From: Phycisphaera sp. | GTDB lineage: Bacteria > Planctomycetota > Phycisphaerae > Phycisphaerales > Phycisphaeraceae | Reading direction: 5' to 3' | Length of the DNA: 10,303 nucleotides | Assembly (NCBI GenBank): GCA_029287335.1 | Contig: JARFRI010000202.1 | Location: 1-10,303 of the forward strand | Shown here: piece after piece, positions 1 to 6,294 of the stretch | How positions within the stretch are numbered: position 1 is the first letter of the stretch | Layout: each line of letters starts with the position of its first letter | The notes under the pieces: model-generated | Database searches by the model: none | The model's input: the letters and a program-made list of their open reading frames with translations, nothing else | Told to the model about the DNA's origin: nothing | Made by a program: the position numbers and the translations under genes

Positions 1-40
1 TTGTTCGTCTCGTGGGCTCGGAGATGTGTATAAGAGACAG
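1..40 (+). other. Nextera (Tn5) sequencing adapter, not genomic
   Basis: Positions 7-21 read GTCTCGTGGGCTCGG and 22-40 are the 19-bp Tn5 mosaic end (AGATGTGTATAAGAGACAG), together the Illumina Nextera read-2 adapter. Positions 1-6 (TTGTTC) lie where the i7 index would end and are probably the last bases of a sample barcode. Real sequence begins at 41. The adapter contains no stop in the frame of the minus-strand gene, so that gene appears to run off the contig through synthetic DNA. Confidence 0.97.
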
Positions 41-1562
41 CTTCGGTGTGGATAACGTAGACCGCGTTGCAGCCGGTACGCACACTGTCTGCGATGGCCG
101 AGACGCCCAGCGAGAAGAAGCGTCGGCTGGTCATCAACACCACTGACCGCCCCGCCGCCTCATCCCGCATCGCCCCAGCAGACGCGGCACCGGCCAACCG
201 TCCATCGCAGTCCAATCCGCCTTGCATGGGTTGCCAGCGTGAGAGCAGCAGCGACGCGGTGTCGTCCAACTCGCCAAAGATGGACAGATCAATCGGGCCG
301 GTGCGGTGCTGCTCGAGCATGTGCTGCGCATCGCTAAGGTCCCGCCGAAGCCGACCGAGCACGACCGACACATCGACCAGCGAGCTGCCCGGCGGCGGAG
401 AGTCGCGGCGGGCGGGCATGGGCTGGGCCTGGTCCGTATCCGTTTGCGTCTCCCTAAAATGCGCCAGGCCGGCACGGACGATTTCACTGGGCAAGGTCTT
501 GTGCTGCTCAAGCCATGGCCGAAGCGCACGGATGACCCCGCCCGGGCCGGCGTGTGGATCGAGCGTCAGCGTCGTGGCTGGCGTGATTGCCGGTGGTGCC
601 TCGTCGTCTTGCTGGTCAATAGGTGCCACGCTACGCATCGCGGCTTGCACCAAATCTGAGACGCCCAGGCCGGTTGGGTCCAGGATCAACACTTGCTGGC
701 AGCTCTCGGTGTGCCGCTGGATCATGGTGGTATCCAAGGGCGCGAGCACACCAAGCCGAAGGATCGGCAGCCGGCCCGCTAAGCCAAGCTCGCCCATCGC
801 CTGCCGCGTCCAGCCGAACGACCGCCCGATCGTGATCAATGCCAGGGGCAGCTCCTCGTCCTTGCCCGACGGGTTGACCGCCACGTTGACCTGATGGGCC
901 CGCAGCTCTGTCAACGCGGTTGAGGCCGGGTCGGCGTTGTCGACCGCCCGCTTGCTGATCTGATCATTGCCCTGGGTGCCTGGGTAGTGGTTGGGCGAAC
1001 ACTTGATGGTTGCGGCGCCATGCATCAGGCTCGTAGGCAGGGCTAAGGCGACGGGCTGGCCCGACACTTTGCTGACCTCGATCCCAGACTTGGCGAAAGC
1101 CATCGCCTCGTCCTGCAGGGCTGGTTCGATGACGACCCACCCCGCGCGACGCAGCAGCGCAACCGCCGCCTCGCCCGCGCGGGTGTCGCTGTCGCCAAAG
1201 CACAGCAGCACCGCGCCCGGCTGGCAATGTTCACTGAGCGAACGCTTAGGTGTGAGCATCGACCCCGCCGCATCGATCACGCCCAATGCATCGAACACAC
1301 CCACCGCAGACTGACCATTGAGATACGCGCTGCTGAGTGCCGCGATCGCCTGGCGTGCATCGGGCTGGATCAGTGTGTTGAGCCCCTTGTCCTTCAGCAG
1401 CGCCTCGTGATCGTCTAGTAACTCCGCGTATCGCATTGGCCCGTCGAGTTGTGAGCCGACAAACAGCTGCACCCCGCACTCAAGCCCGGCCTTGATGAGC
1501 ATCTCGATGCCGCTGAGCACCGCGTAGCCGTCGGTCTGGATCAGGCGGGGTTGGATCGACAT
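41..1562 (-). CDS. Indolepyruvate:ferredoxin oxidoreductase alpha-like protein, degenerate, 3' end missing
   Basis: 507 genomic codons from ATG 1562; an in-frame TGA at 1574-1572 supports this start. No clear Shine-Dalgarno is seen, and no stop occurs before the contig end. The layout follows IorA. A pyrimidine-binding-like domain covers about residues 10-180 (GYAVLSGIEMLIKAGLE; SAYLNGQSAVGVFDALGV; SGQPVALALPTSLMHG). Domain II is at about 225-310 (LALITIGRSFGWTRQAMGEL, LPILRLGVLAPLD, VLILD). A TPP-binding-like domain begins near 395 and is cut at 507. In the family this complex decarboxylates aryl pyruvates and reduces ferredoxin in the cytoplasm. Here the expected CPGCPHR is absent, the GDIG region reads FGELDD (429-434), the GDS metal motif reads MTSRR (477-481), and the ILDN end reads VIHTE (503-507). 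The GTPSSE segment near 37-48 is also not conserved. I infer a family member without normal TPP chemistry. The C-terminal ferredoxin region, if any, is off the contig. It is divergent from the ketosynthase gene. Confidence 0.72.
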
Positions 1563-1645
1563 AAGTTCAAATCATTGGCTGGCACAGTTGGCGACGCGGA
1601 CGACCCCGCGACGCGGTGCCCGTTATCATCGGCCCCCCCACCGCC
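1563..1645. promoter_or_regulatory. Divergent intergenic region with 9-bp direct repeat
   Basis: This 83-bp gap between the IorA-like gene (minus) and the ketosynthase gene (plus) must hold the promoters of both. A direct repeat GCGACGCGG occurs at 1591-1599 and 1608-1616, 17 bp start to start, which could be an operator. The gap is too GC-rich to assign -35/-10 boxes with confidence, and neither start has a good Shine-Dalgarno. Confidence 0.3.
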
Positions 1646-2923
1646 ATGAGCAAACGACCCGCCACCCCAAGCACGCCAAAAGACACGCCCGCCCGCATCG
1701 TGCTGGCGGGCTGGGGGTTGATTACGCCGCTGGGTTTAGGCGCCTGGGCGACGTTTTCTTCGCTGTTGAAAGGGCGAACCCTCAGTGATCGAGCCGGCGA
1801 ACTGCCCGAGGACATCGCGCCGGTCGATCTGGCACGGGCACTGGGCAGCGTCGTCTGCGTTCAGCACAGCCACGCCGACCCGGCCGTCGAGCTCGCCGAG
1901 CGCGCGGTGCGTGAGGCGGCGACCATGGCGGGCCTGTCTCCCAAGGGCCTGCCGCTGTGGTTGGGCACAAGCAAGGGCGCGATCGCCAAGGCGTCCAACC
2001 ACCTCGGGCTTGGCCGACCCCTGACCGACGACATCGCCAGCTGCCTCGCGATGGGACCGCACGCCTATCTGTCGCATCAACTCACAGCTCGGCTGCACAC
2101 CCAAGCCAGGACGCACCACGTGGCGGCCTGTTCGTCGGGGCTGGTCGCGCTGGATGCCGCGCGACGGGCCTTGCTCAATGGCGGGTCGGATGCGTCGCCC
2201 TATGCCATGGTCGCCTCGGCAGACGCCGCGATCACTCCCGCGTTGGTCTACAGCTACCTCCGCCTGGGCGTGCTGGGCAACATGACCCGCGACACGTACA
2301 CCCAGCGGCCCCTCGATGCCCGTCGCCAAGGCTTCATGCTCAGCGAGATCGGCGCGGCGGTGCTGCTCAAACGCCTCGCCCCCGACGAGCCGATGCCCGC
2401 CAACGCGATCGAACTCATCGACACGACGACCGCCTGTGAGCCGTATGACATCATCCGCTCGCCCAGCACGATGACCAGCCTGGCGCACCTCTGGCAGCGC
2501 GTCAGCCACAACAAGATCATTGATGTGATCCACCCCCATGCCCCGGGCACCGTTGAGCACGACCCGGCCGAGCTCGGCGTCCTCCTCCCGCCGCCGAGCC
2601 CGAACGGGCCATCCTCACCCGACCTCTACGCCGTCAAAGGCGCGATCGGCCACAGCCTGGGTGCGTCAGGCCTGGCCTCCCTTGTTGTCGCCGCCCTCTC
2701 GCTACGCAGCGGACGACGCCCACCCATGCCTTGGCTCAGCGAGCCGATGCAGTTGCCAAACGGCTCGCGATTGCAAGCCGATTCCTCCATGCGTCCATGC
2801 AAGCAAACAGGCACCCATGCGGTCTTGGCCGCAGGATTCGGCGGGCACCTCGCCGCGGCCGTCCTTCAAGGAAATGGCCGCAGCGAGGCTCCACCGAATG
2901 CCACTTGTGTACAGCCCTCCTAA
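1646..2923 (+). CDS. Beta-ketoacyl synthase (KAS I/II, FabF-like) family protein
   Basis: A 425-aa condensing enzyme of the thiolase fold. In the family it joins an acyl thioester to a malonyl-ACP unit in fatty-acid or polyketide synthesis. The N-terminus has the usual IVLAGWGLITPLG strand-loop. The nucleophile Cys162 lies in AACSSGLVAL. The first catalytic His is probably His298 in HPHAPGT, where the family usually has HGTGT or HGTST. Lys331 and His336 are in KGAIGHSLGASGL, and the closing AAGFGGHLAAAVL is typical. Cys, two His and Lys are all present, so activity is expected. ATG 1646 was chosen; GTG 1616 in the same frame would add ten residues, and neither has a clear Shine-Dalgarno. The last 15 residues extend past the normal end of the domain. 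No ACP, reductase or dehydratase is nearby, so whether it serves fatty-acid, polyketide or specialised lipid synthesis is open. Its TAA overlaps the TAG of the convergent small gene. Confidence 0.9.
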   Translation: MSKRPATPSTPKDTPARIVLAGWGLITPLGLGAWATFSSLLKGRTLSDRAGELPEDIAPVDLARALGSVVCVQHSHADPAVELAERAVREAATMAGLSPKGLPLWLGTSKGAIAKASNHLGLGRPLTDDIASCLAMGPHAYLSHQLTARLHTQARTHHVAACSSGLVALDAARRALLNGGSDASPYAMVASADAAITPALVYSYLRLGVLGNMTRDTYTQRPLDARRQGFMLSEIGAAVLLKRLAPDEPMPANAIELIDTTTACEPYDIIRSPSTMTSLAHLWQRVSHNKIIDVIHPHAPGTVEHDPAELGVLLPPPSPNGPSSPDLYAVKGAIGHSLGASGLASLVVAALSLRSGRRPPMPWLSEPMQLPNGSRLQADSSMRPCKQTGTHAVLAAGFGGHLAAAVLQGNGRSEAPPNATCVQPS

Positions 2924-3117
2924 GGCTGTGTTCCTCCTTCAAGTGGCGCCGCCCCGGGTTTCTCTTGTTCATCCTCAACGCCGGGCTTCTCATCAGCCGA
3001 GTCATCCCCACGCCCCGTGACGGGATAGAGCTGACCCAACTGCAAGTAGCCCAAGACCACGATCACCACCGCGACCAGGACGCCAAAGAATGTAAAACGA
3101 TCTTGTCGTACAGACAT
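2920..3117 (-). CDS. Small single-pass membrane protein, unknown function
   Basis: A 65-aa ORF with a short basic N-terminus (MSVRQDR), one strong transmembrane segment at about residues 9-31 (ending VVIVVLGYLQLGQLY) and a polar acidic tail rich in D, E, G and P. No family recognised. Support for a real gene is the well-placed Shine-Dalgarno AAGGGAG (3132-3126), 8 nt before the ATG, and the membrane-plus-linker composition. The topology cannot be fixed from sequence; the charge pattern suggests N-in with the acidic tail outside. Its TAG (2922-2920) overlaps the TAA of the convergent ketosynthase gene. It may be transcribed alone, since element A separates it from the methyltransferase gene upstream. 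Confidence 0.55.
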   Translation of the reverse strand: MSVRQDRFTFFGVLVAVVIVVLGYLQLGQLYPVTGRGDDSADEKPGVEDEQEKPGAAPLEGGTQP

Positions 3118-3125
3118 GAAACAGG

Positions 3126-3132
3126 CTCCCTT
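3126..3132 (-). promoter_or_regulatory. Shine-Dalgarno of the small membrane protein
   Basis: AAGGGAG on the minus strand, 8 nt before ATG 3117. It is the best ribosome binding site in the window and the main reason for accepting the 65-aa ORF. Confidence 0.6.
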
Positions 3133-3175
3133 AGCCGCCCCACGCTGCCGAATGCATGCGGGAGAAAACGACGGC

Positions 3176-3193
3176 TAGCCGAACACTCGGCTA
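3176..3193. other. Perfect 7-bp stem-loop upstream of the small membrane protein
   Basis: TAGCCGA, loop ACAC, TCGGCTA, lying 58 bp upstream of the small gene's start codon. It could sit in that gene's 5' leader or be an operator. There is no T-tract on either side, so a terminator is unlikely. The rest of 3133-3298 holds nothing else I can assign. Confidence 0.4.
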
Positions 3194-3298
3194 TGAACCC
3201 CACCCAATCAACTAAGACTAGTGTGTCCTTAAAACCCAGCCGGGTCAAGGAAAATCCGTGAAACCAGTAAAAATAGACCTATGACGTGATGCTTAACG

Positions 3299-3403
3299 GG
3301 GTGCCACTCAACTGGCCAAAGGCCTGCTGAGTGCCAAATCTCAAGTTTTTTATCCAGAACAGTTTGCACATAGCAGCCCTGTCGGGCAGTTATGTGGCAG
3401 CCC
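3299..3403. repeat. Paired-hairpin REP/BIME-like element A
   Basis: 105 bp bounded by GGGTGCCAC (3299-3307) and GTGGCAGCCC (3394-3403), the latter an inverted head with one extra base. Each half is a hairpin of the same plan: 6-bp outer stem, 3x3 internal loop, 4-bp inner stem, small loop. The left half has CACTCA (3305-3310) with TGAGTG (3328-3333) and GGCC with GGCC around AAA. The right half has CACATA (3367-3372) with TATGTG (3391-3396) and GCCC with GGGC around TGTC. Read head-first, both halves have the same internal-loop bases (ACT on one side, TGC on the other) although the stems differ. A T-tract at 3346-3351 lies between the hairpins. It separates the small membrane gene from the methyltransferase stop at 3427. 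Confidence 0.75.
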
Positions 3404-3426
3404 GGAAAAGTCGTCGGTGTTCCGCT

Positions 3427-4053
3427 TCATCCCTTGCGCATCACGATCGTCGCATCGTGCCCGTACCGGAAGTAGTCCTGCCGCATCCGTACCGACGGCG
3501 TCTGGGACATCGCCCAGTCCATAAGCTTGAGCGTCGGCAAACGCCGGGCTGGGGCGGTCTGGGTCGGGGCGTCGGCCGAGGCTCGATCTGACAACAAGTT
3601 AAATACCAGTGTCTCGCTCGTTGCCTGCCAGGCATTACTCAATAACGCAATCGCGGTGTCGTCGTCCATCGTGTTGAGCGTGCCGGAGATCGCGATCACC
3701 TGCGGCTGATCGATCGACAGGTACGACGCATCCTGAACAAAGTCGCCCGTCACAAATCGGCTGCGCGCCAGCCCCCTGCTATTGGCAAAATCAATCACGG
3801 GCTCAACCCCATCAACCCCGACAAACGACTCGTACGCAATATCCTTGCCCAGCATGTACGCCGAAAAATCGCCCCGGCTGCACCCCGCGTCCAGCACGCG
3901 CTTGCCCAACATAAACACCATCTCGGTCATCACGCGGAACCTCAGCCGCTGGGACCGCTCACTGGCCCAGAGCGTCACGCCGAAGTTTGAGCCGTGGTCG
4001 ACGTGGGCCTGCTGGTATGGTGACAGGTAGTTGTCAGTTGAGTGTGGGATCAT
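3427..4053 (-). CDS. Class I SAM-dependent methyltransferase
   Basis: A 208-aa cytoplasmic protein with a Rossmann-type SAM-binding core. Motif I VLDAGCSRGDFS is at 53-64. The acidic residue that would bind the SAM ribose is Asp81 in VGVDG, and VTGDF at 101-105 fits the motif II/III region. The segment AISGTLNTMDD (121-131) replaces the usual motif IV. The N-terminus (YLSPYQQAHVDHGSNFG) resembles methyltransferases that act on small molecules or sugar/lipid intermediates, but the substrate cannot be told. The start ATG 4053 has only AGAGG one base upstream, too close for a normal Shine-Dalgarno. It is divergent from recQ across a gap that contains element B. No partner gene suggests a pathway. 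Confidence 0.85.
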   Translation of the reverse strand: MIPHSTDNYLSPYQQAHVDHGSNFGVTLWASERSQRLRFRVMTEMVFMLGKRVLDAGCSRGDFSAYMLGKDIAYESFVGVDGVEPVIDFANSRGLARSRFVTGDFVQDASYLSIDQPQVIAISGTLNTMDDDTAIALLSNAWQATSETLVFNLLSDRASADAPTQTAPARRLPTLKLMDWAMSQTPSVRMRQDYFRYGHDATIVMRKG

Positions 4054-4088
4054 GCCTCTATCGTAGGCTTACTCACGAGAATGAGCGC

Positions 4089-4188
4089 GGGTGCCACATC
4101 GCGGGTATCAGCCCGCATTGTGCCGAACTTCAGAAACCAACCAACAGTCGTTCGCACTAAGCGTCCTGATAGACGCGAAGTGGCACCC
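4089..4188. repeat. Paired-hairpin REP/BIME-like element B (upstream of recQ)
   Basis: Exactly 100 bp from GGGTGCCAC to GTGGCACCC. The left hairpin has CACA (4095-4098) with TGTG (4119-4122), a 2x2 internal loop, then GCGGG (4101-4105) with CCCGC (4112-4116) around TATCAG. The right hairpin has CACT (4155-4158) with AGTG (4179-4182) and GCGTC (4161-4165) with GACGC (4172-4176) around CTGATA, i.e. TATCAG on the other strand. The two arms are also inverted repeats of each other, so one long hairpin is possible. The element is about 85% identical to the reverse complement of element C (15 differences in a hand alignment). It ends 19 bp before the recQ start codon and lies in the divergent promoter region. 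Confidence 0.9.
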
Positions 4189-4207
4189 ATCTCAAATAGG
4201 GAAAACT

Positions 4208-6127
4208 ATGAACACACAACCCATCGCGCTTCTCCAACAGCACTTCGGCTTCGATCAGTTTCGGCCCGGCCAACAAGCCGTGATCGATCACCTGCTCGAT
4301 GGGCGGTCCGCCGCGGCCGTGTTCCCCACCGGCGGGGGCAAGTCCCTTTGCTACCAACTGCCTGCGCAAGCCCTGCCCGGACTGACGCTGGTCGTCTCGC
4401 CGCTCATCGCGCTGATGAAAGATCAGATCGACGCGCTGACCGCACGCAACATCCCCGCCGCTCGGCTTGACTCCAGCCTCGACGCCGACGAATACCGATC
4501 CATCATGGACCGCCTCCGCACCGGCCAACTCAAGCTGCTCTATGTCGCGCCCGAGCGCTTCGCCAACGAACGCTTCCGCGAGATGGTCGCGCGGCTCGAT
4601 CTCTCGCTCTTCGCCATCGATGAGGCGCACTGCATCTCCGAGTGGGGCCACAACTTCAGGCCCGACTACCTCAAGCTCGCACGCTTCGCCAAGGACGCCA
4701 ACGCCCAGCGCATCCTCGCGCTAACCGCGACGGCCACGCCTGCCGTGCTCGACGACATCCGCCGGGTCTTCGACATCTCGCCCGAGGCCGCGGTCCGCAC
4801 CGGGTTTTACCGACCAAATCTTGATCTGCGATTTACCCCCGCCCAGGCAAGCCAACGCGATCACCTGCTCATCGAAAAAATGAAGAGCCGACCGGCTGGG
4901 CCGACGATTGTGTATGTCACGCTGCAGCGCACCGCTCAAGAGGTCGCCGAGCAACTCGCCCAAGCCGGCATCGATGCACGCCACTACCACGCGGGGATGA
5001 AACCCGAGGATCGCAGCGCCACGCAGGACTGGTTTATCAACAGCAGCGCTGGCGTCGTCGTTGCGACCATCGCTTTTGGCATGGGCATCGACAAGGCAAA
5101 CATCCGCTATGTGTACCACTACAACCTGCCCAAGTCCCTGGAAAACTACGCCCAGGAGATCGGCCGAGCCGGCCGCGATGGCGAGCCCGCGATCTGCGAG
5201 ACGCTCGTCTGCCTTGACGACCGCTGTACACTCGAAAACTTCGTCTACGGCGACACGCCCACCGCATCTGCGGTCCAAGGCCTGGTCCACCACGTCCTTG
5301 GCCACCAAGACGACTTCGACCTGAGCCTGTATGAGCTCTCGGCACAATACGACATGCGGCCGCTCGTCGTGCGGACCCTACTGACCTACCTCGAACTCGA
5401 TGGCCTGATCCTCGGCGGCTCGCCCTTCTATGCCAACTACAAGTTCAAACCTAACATGCCGTCCGCCCAACTACTTGACCAATTCACCGGCGAACGACGC
5501 GACTTCATCGCCGGCATTCTGCGCTGCGCCAAGAAAGCAAAGACCTGGTTCGACATCGACGTCGATCACGCCGCCCGCGTCACCGGCAGTGATCGGCAGC
5601 GTGTCATCACCGCGCTGGACTACCTCGGCGATAAAAACATGCTGGAGGTCAAGGTCTCCGGCGTCCGCTACCGCTATCGCCGATCCGACCAAGCTGCCGA
5701 CGCAAGCGCCGTCGCCGACGACCTGACCAACCGCGTCACCAAACGCGAGCGTGCGGAGTTGGATCGATTGCAACAGGTGATCGACCTGGCCCATCAAAAA
5801 GACTGCCAGACCCGCACGCTCGGCCAACACTTCGGCGAAGAGATCGAGCCTTGCGGCCACTGCTCGGCTTGTCGATGTGAAGTTTCAGACACAACCCACG
5901 GATCATCATCGGCAGACTTCACAATCGACGACGCGCTTTGGCAGCAAGCCATCGCATTGCGTAAAGCGAAGCCCGCTGTGCTGAACGACCCGCAAGTCTT
6001 CGCCCGCTTGCTCTGCGGGATCACCAGCCCGGCCCTGACCCGAGCCAAGCTGTCCAAGCACGACCTGTTTGGTGCGCTGGCGGATGTGCCATTCAATGTG
6101 GTGCGTGACAGGGCCGAGCAAACCTGA
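4208..6127 (+). CDS. recQ: ATP-dependent DNA helicase RecQ
   Basis: A 639-aa superfamily 2, 3'-5' DNA helicase used in recombination and repair. Walker A PTGGGKS is at 40-46, DEAH at 138-141, motif III LTATAT at 172-177, and motifs V-VI at about 289-325 (IAFGMGIDKANIR, QEIGRAGRDG). A winged-helix-like stretch follows at about 370-402 (LSLYELSAQYDMRPLVVRTL). The zinc-type set Cys533, Cys549, Cys552, Cys555 has the spacing C-x16-C-x2-C-x2-C known from E. coli RecQ. In E. coli that cluster directly follows the helicase core; here about 190 residues intervene. There is no clear HRDC domain; a 75-residue tail (SPALTRAKLSKHDLFGALAD) takes its place. ATG 4208 is preferred: AGGGA lies 5 nt upstream, and the in-frame extension to GTG 4091 would only translate repeat element B. 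It is followed by element C and tmk on the same strand. Confidence 0.95.
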   Translation: MNTQPIALLQQHFGFDQFRPGQQAVIDHLLDGRSAAAVFPTGGGKSLCYQLPAQALPGLTLVVSPLIALMKDQIDALTARNIPAARLDSSLDADEYRSIMDRLRTGQLKLLYVAPERFANERFREMVARLDLSLFAIDEAHCISEWGHNFRPDYLKLARFAKDANAQRILALTATATPAVLDDIRRVFDISPEAAVRTGFYRPNLDLRFTPAQASQRDHLLIEKMKSRPAGPTIVYVTLQRTAQEVAEQLAQAGIDARHYHAGMKPEDRSATQDWFINSSAGVVVATIAFGMGIDKANIRYVYHYNLPKSLENYAQEIGRAGRDGEPAICETLVCLDDRCTLENFVYGDTPTASAVQGLVHHVLGHQDDFDLSLYELSAQYDMRPLVVRTLLTYLELDGLILGGSPFYANYKFKPNMPSAQLLDQFTGERRDFIAGILRCAKKAKTWFDIDVDHAARVTGSDRQRVITALDYLGDKNMLEVKVSGVRYRYRRSDQAADASAVADDLTNRVTKRERAELDRLQQVIDLAHQKDCQTRTLGQHFGEEIEPCGHCSACRCEVSDTTHGSSSADFTIDDALWQQAIALRKAKPAVLNDPQVFARLLCGITSPALTRAKLSKHDLFGALADVPFNVVRDRAEQT

Positions 6128-6139
6128 CATCCGTATGTT

Positions 6140-6239
6140 GGGTGCCACTTCGCGTCTATCAGGACGCTTAGTGCGAATCATCGTTGGGACGTTTCTGTGT
6201 AACGGCACTAAGCGGGCTGATACCCGCGAAGTGGCACCC
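6140..6239. repeat. Paired-hairpin REP/BIME-like element C (between recQ and tmk)
   Basis: Exactly 100 bp, bounded by GGGTGCCAC (6140-6148) and GTGGCACCC (6231-6239), in inverted orientation to element B. Both hairpins have outer CACT/AGTG stems, with GCGTC/GACGC on the left and GCGGG/CCCGC on the right, and the TATCAG loop in both when read head-first. It starts 12 bp after the recQ stop and ends 55 bp before the tmk start, so it is expected to be transcribed within a recQ-tmk message or to form part of the tmk leader. No target-site duplication was found around it. Confidence 0.9.
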
Positions 6240-6294
6240 ATGCTTTGATCGAACCACCCCATCCCCCGCGCGCTTTGCGGTATCCTCTTGCACC

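Noticed and set aside
67..894. 275-aa plus-strand ORF at the left end
   Set aside because: It lies antisense to the IorA-like gene, is rich in Ser, Arg and Pro as expected of a GC-rich shadow frame, and has no recognisable domain. The real minus-strand frame has no stop before the contig end and so is easy to miss.
1736..2560. 274-aa minus-strand ORF
   Set aside because: Antisense to the ketosynthase, whose catalytic motifs are intact; the composition is that of a shadow frame.
3220..3248. Minus-strand promoter TTGACC with a weak -10 (CACACT) for the small membrane protein
   Set aside because: The -35 is good but no convincing -10 lies at 16-18 bp spacing.
3299..3351. Left hairpin of element A plus T-tract as a rho-independent terminator
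   Set aside because: The T-tract starts 12 bases after the stem rather than next to it, and no plus-strand gene ends just upstream. The repeat explanation fits better.
4721..5347. 208-aa minus-strand ORF inside recQ
   Set aside because: Shadow of the recQ frame, with no domain or ribosome binding site.
4089..6239. Composite transposon carrying recQ
   Set aside because: No transposase and no target-site duplication was found, and recQ codon use looks like its neighbours. A recombinogenic flank remains possible and is reported as a finding instead.
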